64,000 nt of DNA from contig JALPQD010000232.1 in the NCBI GenBank assembly GCA_023101885.1, forward strand, positions 1,764,618 to 1,828,617, written 5' to 3'. Shown in pieces: positions 36,801 through 50,196 of this stretch (within the stretch, counting starts at the first letter, position 1; every line of letters starts with the position of its first letter). Both the position numbers and the translations under genes were made by a program. Below the pieces are notes generated by a model, which was not told the origin of the DNA, did not search any database, and saw only the letters and a program-made list of their open reading frames with translations. This DNA is from Typhlomys cinereus. Its lineage: Eukaryota > Chordata > Mammalia > Rodentia > Platacanthomyidae.

Positions 36801-38389
36801 AGGTCAGGAGCAACTGGCCAGGAGTTTAACAATTTCCAAAAATAATAAGAAAAACTAATTTCTGATAGATACACATAAAGAGATCAAAACTGTGATAGAA
36901 CTCAAAATAAGAAAACTGTTTCACAGTTTGCGGAAAGAAATTTTGTGCCAAAAGACACACAATTAGGTAAATGGTAGAGGTGTAGTGTCAACTCAAATGC
37001 AGATTTAATTATTTATTCATTATATATGATTATGTTTTATTTATACAAGGATCAGGCACAATGTTTTCATGTGCTGTTTTCTGTTCAATTCTAAAGTTGA
37101 TCTTCTAAGCACAAACAGTTCAGAATACAGCAGAAGAAAACGAAGAAATATAAAGTGATAACATCTAAATAATTAACACAATTAAATTTAAAAGACTGGT
37201 TTTTCCAACTTTGCTGTATTAGATCTATGACATTACTTTTATATCCACTGCTTATTCATTTGACCATTTACTGGAGAATACAAAATATGAGACCAATTTT
37301 TTTCTGTGCTTAATTTAGGATAATACAGTAGAGTAAGAATAATAGACTTTAAAGCACAGAATTCTCTCTCTTTTTTTTTTTTATAAAAAAGAGATCAAAT
37401 GGGTTCCTTCCAATTTGGAGAGCAATTTAAAATATTATGATTTCTTATTTTAAATTCAAGAGCTTCCTAAGTATTTGATATATCTATCAACAGGTTGAAG
37501 TAGATAAGAAGTTTTAAGCATATTTTATAATCTATGTTCTTAAATTTAATAACCAGGGAAGAGCCTGTTCTGAAGGAGGCCTATACTAATAAGATTAAAG
37601 AAGAGTGAAGGCATGAAGACTCTTGAATTCAATGGCTCTTCAAATACTTCAAAAAACTGCTGTGTTTGCTCAGCCACTTGATAAAATGTCTGTTCAAAGT
37701 GTGAGGATTTTGATGTAAGAAGTGCTATCATTTATATCATTCTGCACAAGACTCACTGTATTGCCTCTGATGAAGCCAAAGAAATTTATTGTAAGATACA
37801 ACCCCTGGGATTTCCAGCTCAGTAGCAGAGCAAGGGATCTGCCAATGAATAGATGACCATAAAGACAGCAGAGCTAGTAACTTACCATATATCTTCACAT
37901 CTAAGAAAGCATCAATTTTAACACGAGTCATTTTATATATCTCCAGTAAGGAGACAAAGTATCTCTACTGAGCCATTCATTGCAAAACACACTGCAACTG
38001 AAAACAGGATGTGAAAAACACATATTCTGAAAGAGTCATTAGAAATGCTTACTAATCTATTCTTTCATGGGCACATTCATGCTATCATAATGAAAATACC
38101 TGTGAAAATTGAATGACCAAAGGCAGAACACATCAGTGTAACATCCTAAAGAACGCTCTAATTGAAGGAACCAAGAACAAACATCTGGTAGAGTTAGAAC
38201 AGACCCTGCAAATAAAGAAGGTTTTGTGATTTCAGCAGTCTGGAGAGCACATCCTAGAATGGAGTTTGTGATAGACTCTAACACACTCTTCCCCTTTGAT
38301 GGTTCTGGAAATGATTTTTTTCCCAGGCAATGACAATCCTCAAAACTTCAAGGATTCTGCTGTAAGCATTTCAAACAGAGTTGTCCTTT
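36801..38389. other. Unassigned part of intron 14
   Basis: AT-rich sequence with a short T run near 37371-37382. No exon, RNA gene or transposon recognised. Confidence 0.45.
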
Positions 38390-38830
38390 TATAAAGTAGG
38401 TAAATTTCAAGGCAGGGTTGCTGCACCTATGAACTCACTGCAATGAGACTTGTTCTTACCAGACCTGAATAAAGACTGACATACCAACATGCCCTCACAG
38501 ACTAGCAAGGATCTCAGGAGAGATAATTACATGAGTGGAAACCTTAGGGACTAGGGCTAGATGAGTGAAGGGAAATGCCCATATCAATGGGGTGACCTAA
38601 GAAGGGGCCATTTGGTATGCCACAGAGGACCAGAACTTCCACAAGAGTAGACAGGCCAGAGGGAACCCTAGGGACCACAGAAGTAGACAGGCAGGAGGGT
38701 GGGAATGAGTGGGATAGATTGATGAAGGGAGGGGAGGTGGGATGGGAAGGAGGCATGGATAAGTACTCAGTGTGCTTGTAAAATTAAGAAAAACATGAAC
38801 AATTGTTATATTAAAAATAAATTTAAGTAA
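38390..38830 (+). mobile_element. Old rodent L1 (Lx-like) 3' UTR fragment
   Basis: GGGTTGCTGCACCTATGAACTCACTGCAATGAG, then AGACCTGAATAAAGACTGACATACCAACATG, then a G-rich block (GGGAGGGGAGGTGGGATGGG) and an A-rich end. The order matches Lx L1 3' UTRs in sense. Confidence 0.6.
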
Positions 38831-40026
38831 ATTTTTTGCTTGCACCATAAAAGCACTATAACCAGAACTTTTACATACTTCTCTTTGGCCTGTTTTTAAG
38901 TTCAGGGACAGCAAAGCATGTAATATATACAGTAAATGTTAAGCATGTGTAAGTCAGTAAGAGACATGGGAGCAGACAAGGATGAACTTGATTTAGATGT
39001 TTTTATCATTATTTATAAAACTGAAGCATCCATCCTTTCAAAACCTTTGATGACAATGTGACCTTTATGGTAATTCTCTTTATAAGAAATTTCTTATACT
39101 TTCTTCTCAGACTTTAAAAGAATATTTCCTAATAGTAGATAATTTCGAAAATTAAAGTGAGAATGTAAAAATGAACTGGAAGTTTATTACTATGTATATT
39201 CAAAAACATCTTAAAGTACAAAATGTGACTTCTCTTACGGGGGATCAGTTTTTAAGTATTATCCGTTCACAATATTTTCTTCTTGAAAAAGGCAACATCT
39301 TCATGCATGAGCTACACATGCATTCAAGTTTTAAAACATCATATTCATTAAAAGTTTAAATGACAGCCGCACATTTAATTAAGTACAAAACAGAAGCATA
39401 TTGCTATTATAAGCAAGGATGTGTTTGTTTCAGGAACAAAAGATTTCTGATTTTAGAATATAACATAAATTGCAGTCTCTGCATGTTTGAAGCCTTATAA
39501 ATTTTTAGAAACTGTACAATGCAGAGAAGCAATAAAGGAAGCTCAAAGGATGTCTGACTCAAATGTCATTATCTACCACATTAATTAATGGATTACCATG
39601 CTTTTTGAAGTGCATTTTCATGCAAATTATTAGTTTATTCTTGGGTATGCTTAATGACACACATCAGTAAATAGCAGATTGAATGACAATACAAAATACT
39701 GAGCACTGAAAATAAGGAAATTATTTTAAATACTTTACAAAATATTTCTCAGTAACCTACTTAGAAACTTTCCATTATCCTGGAAGATTATGTAACTTAA
39801 GCTAAAAAAGTCACTATTTTAAAGTAACTCAAGAAAGAAGAGAAATGAAAAAAAAGAAAAAAAGGTCACATTTCTGTTCTGTGCTCCCCCTGGGAACATG
39901 GTATCTGCGCCACTTGGGATTACCTAAATCCAAAACCAAACCAAAACAAAACATCTGAAACCACATTGCACTTTTGAACTGGGATTAATTTAATTTTGAT
40001 TTAAGTTATAAAGAAATATACTAGAG
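38831..40026. other. Unassigned part of intron 14
   Basis: No recognised feature; AT-rich. Confidence 0.45.
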
Positions 40027-40282
40027 CCATGGTTAAATGGGTAAATGCTTTGCAAGAGAAAGGTCTGAGTTGGGATCCCTAGCAGCACTTAAAAAGCCAG
40101 TGCCCGTAGCCTAGCAACCAGGGAGAAGGTGACCCCCAGGGCTGGCTTTCAGGTTTACTGAGAGACTCACTCTCAAAAGGAAGGTAGTGAAAACATTGAG
40201 GAGACACCTGAATGTCAATAGCCTTGCAAATACACCTACCCAGAGAAACACACCCCTCCATACTGGAGGACAGTGAGCACAA
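40027..40282 (+). mobile_element. Old B4/RSINE1-like SINE
   Basis: CCATGGTTAAATGGGTAAATGCTTTGCAAGAG, GGTCTGAGTTGGGATCCCTAGCAGCAC, AAAAAGCCAGTGCCCGTAGCC and GAGACTCACTCTCAAAAGGAAGGTAG keep the RSINE1 order, followed by the compound GC/CA repeat that forms its tail. Confidence 0.6.
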
Positions 40283-40287
40283 GCGCG

Positions 40288-40339
<52 letters not shown>
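40283..40339. repeat. Compound (GC)7(AC)21 microsatellite
   Basis: Alternating GC run, then alternating AC run, at the 3' end of a B4-like SINE. Alternating purine-pyrimidine DNA of this kind favours Z-DNA. Confidence 0.95.
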
Positions 40340-40342
<3 letters not shown>

Positions 40343-41714
40343 TTTCCCACAGTACACTTTTTCAGAACAGTCTACATGAAATTGACTGCAATATGTCTAA
40401 ACAGAAAAATAACTCGAACGTCTCTGAAAACAGACAATTGTTAGTACTAAGGGTCAGCACCAGGGCCACTTCATTTAGATGGTCACACGCAGGAAAAAGA
40501 GCCTGAAACCCTCTCTGCACTTTCAGGTCCAGTAACCTTTCTCAATACAGTTCTGCCAATTGCCATTTGTGTTTCTGAGCTTAAAGTTCCCCTGAGCTTA
40601 GCTTCTCTTTTATAAATGAGATAACATATCATAGCAGCTTTGAGGGAATTAACTGAAGCAGAGTGCTTAACACTGGTGCTTAACTCTAAGGCAGAGAAAA
40701 ATGCTAAAACTGCTATCTGTTGTGGCTATTGTTATTACAGACACAGGGTCACCTACACTGTCTCAGTAAATGGAAACTGTAAAAATGGCCTCCTTGCCAT
40801 TTATCTTAGTTTTCCTTCTCAATTAGCCTATTCTTCCTTCATGACGCTCATTGCTGTTCCTGTCTGCCCTTGTCTTTGTTCTAACTAGAATCTAAGGCAT
40901 TTCTTGTCATTTTGAAAGTTTTACATTAAACTTTAATCAGACAGTACATAGATGCATTTTTAAATTCATAACATTCTTCAAAGTTTAAAGAAATACTGAG
41001 TCTTTTGGATGAAGACTATTGTAACAACTCTCACTCATCCTAAAGTAAATACACTTCACATAACCGTCCACCTTCTCTGCTTTCATTTTTTAAAAACATT
41101 GTTGAGTTTTAACATACCAAGAATTCATTTTCCTTCTCTCTTTAATACAATTTCTGTATTTTTTCCTTTAATCTAGGATCTAGATTAGTAGCTAATATAT
41201 TTGTAAATGTATTTTTTCATGTTCTTATGTTTCCTTAGATTCACATTTCTGATCAACATGAGTTTTTGATAAATTTTAGGATATAATTTACTACTACTTT
41301 GGTAATAAAAGGTTAGCCTGGGTTTTATTTTCTTGGTGTACAGAACTATTTTCAAATGTGTATATATATGGATTCTTAAAAAATTGCATTTTTATCTAAA
41401 AATATCAACTTAATCTTTTAAAAGATTTTTATGTGCTTTGAAAATAGATTTATAATAAAGTATTTATAATATAAAAATGGCTTTCTTTTTTAATAACCTT
41501 AGTCAAACCAATATAAGTTAACTTGAAGCTATTATTTCTCAAGTTAATAATTGTTTTGTGCAATCTTTGGAGACAAGATATTTTACATAATTCTTAATTG
41601 ATATGGAAAAATGATTACATCTCTATTAACAAGGATACTTACTCAAAGACCTTAATTATGAACTTGACTGGTTAATTTTCTTTATAAACAATTGGAACTA
41701 AACAAAAAAAAATC
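40340..41714. other. Unassigned part of intron 14
   Basis: No recognised feature; AT-rich. Confidence 0.45.
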
Positions 41715-41930
41715 AAGAAGCATAGCTTGGGGGCTGGAGAGGTGGCTCAGGGGTTAAGCCTCTGCCTTACAGGCAGAATGTCCTGAGTTCAGATCCTAGA
41801 CCCCACGTATAGACGCCGGGCAGAAGCGGGGGCAGCCTGTGTTTCTGGTCCTGGTAGGACGGCGTAATCCTGGGGAAGAGTAAACAAGAAGGTGAAGGAG
41901 TCCATGGTGGTTTCCGAATTAGTCCGTGGT

Positions 41931-41982
<52 letters not shown>

Positions 41983-42024
41983 ATTGAATAAATAATAAAA
42001 AAATTAAAAAAAAGAAGCATAGCT
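41715..42024 (+). mobile_element. Young B2-like SINE with 13-bp TSD
   Basis: The body is 41728-42011, flanked by AAGAAGCATAGCT at 41715-41727 and 42012-42024. Head GGGGCTGGAGAGGTGGCTCAGGGGTTAAGCC, GACCCCACGTATAGACGCC, a (CA)n of about 20 units (41936-41977), GCACAATTGAATAAATAATAA and A's. Confidence 0.94.
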
Positions 42025-42269
42025 AAAAATCTAAGACTGTAGACTTAGATTTACATAAAGCATACCTAGCTGTAGAAGCCATTCTAATATGGAGTACACA
42101 AACATCATTCTTTTTATAATCATGAGAAATAGCACATAAACACATTCCTTTTTCTTTTATAGGTTTTAATATATAGCAACATAATGCTTAGGCAATTTGC
42201 TGGAAGGGGCTGAGCTAGGTTCCTCCGAATAATGGTAAAGCCAAGTTTGTAGGAGTAGATATGTTTATG

Positions 42270-42430
42270 TAGATTCATAAAAATGTATTCAACATAATTA
42301 TCAGGGAAATACAAATTGAATCAATAATGGCCCATTACTTCATATTTGTATTAAAATGGCAATATCAAAAGGCTAAATGATGGAAAGATAGGTGACTTTA
42401 AGTCTAGCGGGGTCTGGAAATTGGTATGGC

Positions 42431-42479
<49 letters not shown>

Positions 42480-43030
42480 AAGAGAACTACCATAATGATA
42501 TGATTAGCCACCCCACTCTATATGTTTAGGCCAGCTATATCCCAGGATCCCAAGCAGCAGTAGCCACACAGCCAAGGAAAGAAAACTACTTAAATGTCCC
42601 AAATGGAACAGATTTAAAAAATGCAGTGTTTACCATTATGGGACACTTGCCAAAGAATAAATATAATGACATGTATATAACTAGAGTGATATTATGCTAA
42701 GTGAAATGAGACATGAAACAAGTCCTACATGACATCAAAAACACCCAGATTTTAGAGAGGTGAATTAATAGACAATGCTGGAGAAAAGAATGGTGATTGT
42801 CACAGGTAGTTGTGAGAGCAGAAAAAATGGAAGGATGATAGTTAAGTTTGGGGAGATAATGTAGAGTATGGTGACTATAGTTCATAATATAGTTGAAAAT
42901 AATTAACATTTGCTTAGAGTGCTCATCTTAGGGGTTCTCAATACAAAAAACATACACCAGGAAACTATGTGAGGTGACTGATGTGTTAATTACACTGAAT
43001 GCACTAAATAATTAACAATATACTTATATA
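42270..43030 (+). mobile_element. Ancient mammalian L1 ORF2/3' UTR fragment
   Basis: GGGAAATACAAATTGAATC, TTGGTATGGCCATTTT, GAACTACCATAATGATATGATTAGCCACC, GAAAACTACTTAAATGTCCC, TATTATGCTAAGTGAAATGAGAC and GATTGTCACAGGTAGTTG follow the order of old L1MA/MB-type 3' ends. A (TG)21 run is embedded (42436-42477). Diverged, non-coding. Confidence 0.65.
42436..42477. repeat. (TG)n microsatellite inside an old L1
   Basis: About 21 TG units; the surrounding L1 sequence continues on both sides. Confidence 0.95.
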
Positions 43031-43435
43031 TCAAAGCACATCATAGTTTAAATCTATACAAGCTTGATTTATTAGTTAGGCCTGGATAAAGTTTCAAACA
43101 CTTTTTTGCTAGAGGCTAATCCATGTTTTTGAGTGTTACAAACTAGGAGACTATAAGACAACTGAAGATAACATTTAGTCAGAGGCTCAATTAACTTCTG
43201 CAAATAGGAGTAGAGAAACAAGAAATAACACAATCAGTGAGGCAGGCTTTACACACAGTGCAAACATTTGCATAGGACAATAAAAGAATGATGGGTTCTC
43301 AGATACAAAACTGTGATGAACTCAGAGAAACTGATTTACATTTCATTTATTCCTTTACCACAAATATGACCTTTTGAAAGTTAAAAAATTTTCTGATCCT
43401 CACATGTTGATGAAGAACATGAGCATTTGCCCTTT
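43031..43435. other. Unassigned part of intron 14
   Basis: AT-rich sequence between the ancient L1 and L1-C; nothing recognised. Confidence 0.4.
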
Positions 43436-43635
43436 TCCCACCCACCCGGGACCGGCGCAGTCCAGCCAGGACTCACTGCAACCTAGGTAAGCTCCACGCC
43501 CACCCCCAAACCCCAGGCAGCCCAATAGTCCCAGCTCCTCCCACCAGTCAGCTGGAGCAGGAGCTACTGCAGGCCAAATAATTCAGTTCACTGAAAAATG
43601 CACAGAAATTCAAAGAAGGTTTTAAATGCAAATCC

Positions 43636-44668
43636 ATGACAAACAAAACCCAAGAAAACAAATCTCCTATTTAAGGAATTAATCTCATAATGATAGACTC
43701 CAACCAGAACAAACCCACGGAAAATAGCCAAGAGTCTGACCAGGGTAACGACTTTCAAAACATGATCATTAACATGATCAGTACAATGAAAGAGGAAATC
43801 CGGGAGGAATTAAATAACCGCATCAAGCACTTTGAAGAGGAACACAACAGACACTTGGAGGAGTTGAGAAAAACAGTTCAAGAAAGAAAAACAGGCATAG
43901 AGCAGTTAAAACAGATTCAGGCAGAGTTTAAAACTGAACTAAAAGACAAGGTACCTTCAACTCAGAACTCAGGAGAGAGTCTTATCAGCAGAACTAACAA
44001 AGCAGAAAATAGAATTTCAGACTTTGAAAACAAAGTGGGAGTATTAATCAGCTCAACGGAAGAGGTTGTTAAAGCCAAAAAGATAGAGAGAAATATTCAA
44101 GAGTTATGGGACATTCTGAAGAAGCCTAACATGTGTATTCATGGAATACCAGAGCAAGAATCCCAAAATACCACACCTGAGGAAATTTTTCAAACGATCA
44201 TCAAGGAAAACTTTCCTCATCTAAAAAAAGAGAGGCCCATGCATATACAAGAGGCATGCTGCACCGCAAACATATATGACCAAAATAGAAACTTGCTATG
44301 GCAAATAATAGTTAAAACACTCCACATTTAAGATAAAGAAATGGTGCTGAAAGCTTCAAGGGAAAAAAAAAAGTCACTTTTAAAGGTAAACCTATTAAAA
44401 TAACAAATGACTTCTCAATGGAAACAGTAAAAGCAAGAAGAGCTGGAGAGACATACTTCAAGTATTGAATGAGCAAAAATGTCAACCCAGGCTGATTTAC
44501 CCTGCAAAACTATCCGTCATTATTGAGGGAGAAAGAAAAGTTTTCCAGCACAAAGACACCTTGAAGGGATACATGTCCACCAAACCAAGCCTCCAAAAAA
44601 TGCTAGAAATGATACTCAAGCGTGAAGAAAAAAACAGGCATATCAGGGAGAACAGAAGGGAAGTATAA
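43636..44668 (+). pseudogene. L1-C ORF1, start lost
   Basis: A long in-frame stretch from 43690 encodes IDSNQNKPTENSQESDQ, then the coiled-coil region (NRIKHFEEEHNRHLEELRK) and CIHGIPEQESQNTTPEEIF. The frame breaks at about 44331 and resumes at 44465 (YPAKLSVIIEGERKVFQHKD), ending RREV at 44668. The ATG used by L1-B lies in sequence that is deleted here, so the normal N-terminus is gone. Better preserved than L1-B ORF1 in the central part: it is open through the region where L1-B is frameshifted. Confidence 0.9.
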
Positions 44669-44718
44669 CACCATTAAAAGTGAAGCAATATATTTACAAA
44701 AACCACTAAACATAATAA

Positions 44719-47700
44719 ATGTCCAGAATTAAAAATAGTTTCTCCATTATAACACTAAATGTTAATGGAATTAGCTCACTGATCAAGAGACACAGATTAC
44801 AAACTTGGATTAAAAATCACAACCCATCAATCTGCTGCCCGCAGGAAACCCATCTCACCACAAAAGATAGGCACATCCTAAAAATAAAAGGCTGGTCCAA
44901 AAATCTACAAGCTAATGGAACCAGAAAACAGGCAGGGGTAGCCATTATGCTATCAGACAAAGTGAACTTCAAACCAAAAAAATCATAAGAGACACAGATG
45001 GATACTACATTTTAGTCACAGGTACAATTCACCAGGAAGACTTCACAATACTGAACATATATGCTAGCAATACGGGCCCCTTCTCCCCCACATTCATTAA
45101 GTGAACCTTATAACGTCTAAAGAGAGAAATCAATCACAGAACTATAATTCTTGGAGATTTCAATACTGCCCTCTTGACATAGGATAGATCAACAGGTAAA
45201 AAACTTAATAGAGACACTTTGGAACTTAATCAAACCCTTACTGAAATGGACCTTACAGATTTCTATTGAACTTTTTATCCATGCACCAAAGAATACACAT
45301 TTGTCTCAGCACCAAAGAATACACAACTTTCTCCAAAATAGATCACATATTGGGCCACAAAACAAATCTCCACATATACAGGAAAGTTGAAATTCTAGCC
45401 TGTACCTTATCAGACCACCACGGCCTAAAGCTTGACATCCACAACAAAACAAAACAGAAAATACACTAACTCCTGGAAACGTAACACTATGATGCTGAAG
45501 AAGAATTGGATTCAGGAAGAAATTAAAAAGGAAATTCAAGATTTCCTGAAAGTGAGTGATAATGAAAATATAACTTACCAAAATCTCTGGGACACAATAA
45601 AAGCTGTCCTAAGAGGTAAGTTCATAGCTCTTAATGCCTACATCAAAAAATGGAAACATCAGAAATAAATAATCAATGCAGCTTAAAGCTTTAGAGACAC
45701 TAGAGCAATCTGATCCCAAAAGCAGTAGAAGAGAGGAGATTAGCAAAATAAGGCGAGAAATATCCAAAATCAAGATTAGGAAAATGATACAGAGAATCAA
45801 CCACTCAAACAGCTGGTTTTTTGAAAAAATCAATGAGATTGATACACCCCTAGCTAAATTAACCAAAAACAAGAGAGAAAACCCAAATTAACAAAATTAG
45901 AAATGAAAATGGAGTTATCACTACTGATACCCAAGAAATCCAGAGAATTATAATGTCATATTTCAAAAACTTATGCTCTGTGAAATTTGACAACACAAAA
46001 GAGATAGAATTCCTAAGTAAACACAACCTACCTAAATTGAATCAGGAAGTTGTGAATTATTCAAATAGTCCTATAACATATGAGGAAATTGAGGAAGTAA
46101 TCTCGAATCTTCCCACCCAAAAATGTCCTGGACCAGATGGGATTCAGCACAGAGTTCTACAAGACATTTAAGGAGCTAATAACACCAATACTCCTTAAAC
46201 TGTTCCATCAAATTGCCATGTCCCTATCCAACAAATCTGGTAGAATATGTCTCAGTTTGGAAAAGATGGATTCAAAATAACATGTTTTGGGATAAGGACA
46301 TGGCTTTATTTAAGAGAAATAAGGAAAAATATGGGAATTGTCAGGCCTTGGTGTTTCTTCCCAGATCAGGCATAAAGCCTATTCCCTGAGGAAGGTCACA
46401 GTAAAGCCCATGAACAGGGGCTGGACACTCTCTCCTAGATAATTCAAGTTTTGCCTCTGGCAGGAAGAATTCTTCTGGAAATTAGGAGTGCCCTTTACCT
46501 GTCCTAGGGTTTTTGGGAACTAGCTTCCTGCTCTCTGTTCTAGAGAAGAAGTCTGCTTTTTAAGTTTTAGTCAAATACTAAATAGAGATTTCATGTCTAG
46601 TCACTTACAATAAGTAGACTTGTTAGCCAGAATGTGTGCACTGATTTTAAGGAAATTAGAGAATAACTTCTAGAGTCTTAAAACATAGGTGGGTAAAATT
46701 CCCACCTATATACTAACTCAGAAATTCCAGAAGTATAAGACTATGCTATCAGTCCACTAGAATCTTAAAAGAAACTGTGATACCCTCTTACCCTGGCTGA
46801 AGGCTGAGGAAGAGACCATCATGGCAGGAAGTCTAGATGCCAAGAGTGCCCCTGGAGATGACATTTGCAATCCAAACAGGGAGAATCCATGTCAGAAGCA
46901 ATGGGGACCATGTCTTTCCTATCACAAACAGTACTCTTATGAGAAATCACAGAGATAGATTATTTGAGTACACTCCCACCAATGATCACCTCTGCCCCGA
47001 AAAAGACACCTATGGCTGGTATATGGGGCCTGACTGGACCCCAGGTTTGGAATATGCATGGTTCACAGATGGGTCATCTAACTGATGGCAATACACTTCT
47101 GGAATTCCTCAAAGGAAGACATAAGCAACCTTACTGTTAAAGGAATAGAAGGATGCTATTATAGGAGAAGTTATTCTTTTAATAATTATATTGCTTAAGT
47201 GTTTTCTTCAATGCATACCTCAGTAGTGCTCCATTGACAGAACCAGCTATAGCTTATGGGCCTTGAATATCCAAGTCAAGGGCCCCCTTTGAGATGTGGT
47301 TTAAGCTTGGATAGTAGAGACTGCATGAGCTACATGCAACTTCCCAAGTTAGAACCTGCTGCCATGCCTGGTGCCTATGTCCACCTGCCTGACTGAAAGT
47401 ATCAACCTTGAGAGGACAACAGCAAAAGGTCATGCTGGGACTTATGGAGTGTTGGGGACTCCTATAGTTAATTGTAAAATATGTTTCTTGCTAAAATCAA
47501 AAGGAGATCATTCTGCCTCTGTGTATTTTAAAAAAGCAGTCTCTGCTAAAATGTGGGCTCAGCTCCATAGCTATCCAGTGAAGCATTTTAGATTAGATAA
47601 CAGAATGACTCCATTAAGTGCCTTTACCCTCAGGCCATAGGTTAGGTTCTGGAAAAAAAGGGTCCACCCTGAAGGTGATTTTGCTGATTAGAAAATTATC

Positions 47701-50196
47701 TATTGTATATGCAACATTCTCTACCCCAAAATTTTCTGTATAAAAGTTGTCATGAAAGTTTCAATAAAGGGGTTCAGAATTCACTTGGACAAAAGGGAGT
47801 CATGTGTGTTCTGTTCTCCACCTGGTCCTGGGGAGCCCTGGTCTGGAGGCTGCGACTCTGGTCTGCAGCATCAAATAGCAAAGGAAGGATCACTACCAAA
47901 TTCCTTCTATGAAGTGAATATTGTCTTAATCCCAAAACCTAATAAAGATACACTTAAAAAAGAAAACTATAGGCCAATCTCTCTGATGAACACAGATGCA
48001 AAGATTTTTAACCAAGTATTAGCAAATCAGATTCAAAATATATCAAAAAGATCATTTAAGGAGACCAAGTAGGGTTTATCCCAGGCACACAAGGTTGGTT
48101 CAACATATGCAAATCAATAAATGTAATTCACCATATAAACCAGTCCAATGTTCAACACTACATGATACTCTCCATAGACGCAGAAAAAGCTTTTGACAAG
48201 ATTCAACAGCTCTTTATGATCAAAACCCTAGAGAAGGTTGGAATGGAAGGAACCTTTATCAATATAATAAAAGCTGTATACAACAAGCCAACAGCAAGGA
48301 TTATACTCAATGGGGAAAAACTTGAAGAATTCCCGCTTCGAGCAGGGACTAGACAAGGCTGTCCACTCTCACCATTTCAATTCAATATTGTACTTGAAGT
48401 CTAAGCTGAAGCCATAGAAAAGAAAGGGACATAAAAAGGATTCAAATCGGCAAGGAAGAAGTCAAGTTATCTCTGCAGATGACATGATCTTCTACCTGAG
48501 TGATCCCATAAACTCCACCAGGAAGCTCCTGGAACTAATACAGAAGTTCAGCAGTGTAGCAGGATACAAAATAAATGTACAAAAATCAGTGGCCTTCCTA
48601 TATGCCCAGAATGAAAGAAGTGAAAAATCCCTGAGAGAAACAATTCCATTTACTATAGCCCCTAAAAAATTAAATACCTTGGTATAAACCTAACCAAGGA
48701 AGTAAAAGACTTTTACAATGAAAACTTTAAAACCCTAAAGAAAGAACCTGCAGAAGACACCAGAAGGTGGAAAGACCTCTCATGTTCCTGGATTGGCAGA
48801 ATCAATATCGTAAAAATGACCATCCTACCAAAGGCAATATACAGATTCAGTGCTATACCAATTAAAATCCCAAAGCAATTCTTTAAAGAAGTTGTCCAAA
48901 CAATCTCAAAATTCATATGGAGGCACAAAAGACCCAGGATAGCAAAATCAATCCTGAATAACAAAAACATGGCTGGAGGTATCCCCATACCAAACCTTAG
49001 TCTATACTACAAATTCATAGTTATAAAAACAGCCTGGTACTGGCTCCAAAATAGACACACAGATCAATGGATAAGGGTTGAAGACCCAGATATAAGCCCC
49101 CACAATTACAGCCATTTGACCTTTGACAAAGGGGCCCAAAAAATCCAATGGAAAAAGAACAGCATGTTCAACAAATGGCGCTGGCAAAACTGGATCTCTC
49201 CACTTGCAGAAGATTAAAACTGGACCCATACTTGTCACCATGTACAAGACTTAATTCCAATGGATCAAGGACCTCAATAGAAGGCCAGAGACTATAAAAA
49301 CCATAGTTGAAAGGGTAGGGAACTCCCTGGAGCTGATTGGGCTAGGCCAACAGTTCCTAAAAGGACATCCAATAGCACAGTCACTACAACCAACACTCAA
49401 CAGATGGGATCTTGTGAAATTAAAGAGCTTCTGTTCAGATAAAGAGATTGTAACTGGAGCAGAAAGGCAACCCACAGAATGGAAGAAAATCTTCACTAAC
49501 CACATATCTGATAGAGCTCTATTATCCAGAGTGCACAAAGAACTTAGAAAACTAAACACCAAGGAAACAAATGGGCCAATTAACAAATGGGCCTTGGAAC
49601 TTAAAAGAAACTTTACCAGGGATGAAATTAAAATGTCTAACAAATATCTTAAAAAATGCTCCACATCCATAGCCATCAGCTAAATGCAAATCAAAACTTC
49701 CCTGAGATATCATCTCACCCCTGTTAGGATGGCAAAAATCCACAATACAAACAACAAATGCTGGAGAGGGTGTGGAGAGAGGGAAACTCTCCTACATTGC
49801 TGGTGGGAATGCAGGCTCATACAGCCACTCTGGCAAGTCATCTGGCGATTCCTAAAGAAATTAAGGATTGAAATGCCATATGACCCCGCTATTCCACTTT
49901 TGGGAATAACCCCCCATACAGCAAAAATTCACCTCGATAGCAGAAGCATGACCATGTTCATAGCAGCACTGTTTACAATAGCAAAGTAATGGAATCAGCC
50001 CAAATGTCCAACAGTTGATGAGTGGATAGGGAAAATGTGGTACATTTATACAATGGAGTACTACTCAGCCATCAAAAATGATGAATTAATACAATTTGCT
50101 GGGAAATGGATGGAATTGGAAACAATTATATTGAGTGAAGTATCCCAGACCCAGAAAATTAAGCGCCATATGTACTACCTAATAGGTGGATCCTAG
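44719..50196 (+). pseudogene. L1-C ORF2, interrupted
   Basis: It starts MSRIKNSFSIITLNVNG. The endonuclease keeps the QETHL glutamate and GDFN aspartate (LGDFNTAL, about 45150), although frames break there, and [10 protein letters not shown] follows. The RT region has [13 protein letters not shown] (48165), TRQGCPLSP and DMIFYLSDP, with frameshifts. The C-terminal part has [18 protein letters not shown] and FAGKWMELE, and ends LIGGS with TAG at 50194-50196. The coding path is cut at 46213 by the retroviral insertion and resumes at 47871. Confidence 0.92.
46208..47876 (+). mobile_element. Endogenous retrovirus fragment inserted in L1-C (TSD TCAAAT)
   Basis: Comparison with L1-B shows that 46214-47870 is foreign. 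It is bounded by TCAAAT on both sides (46208-46213 and 47871-47876), begins TGCC and ends AGCA, as retroviral LTR ends do (TG...CA). A short open frame at 46837-47085 ends in EYAWFTDGSS, the WFTDGSS motif of retroviral RNase H with its catalytic aspartate. The right part has TATAAAAG (about 47739), AATAAAG (47762) and a GC-richer end, like U3-R-U5. At 1657 bp, it is much shorter than a provirus, and I could not find a matching 5' LTR. So it is heavily deleted or a non-autonomous form. The group is uncertain; the motif suggests a class I-like pol. Confidence 0.75.

Noticed and set aside
46837..47085. Host gene exon with FTDGSS
   Set aside because: Lies inside the TCAAAT-bounded insertion and carries a retroviral RNase H motif.
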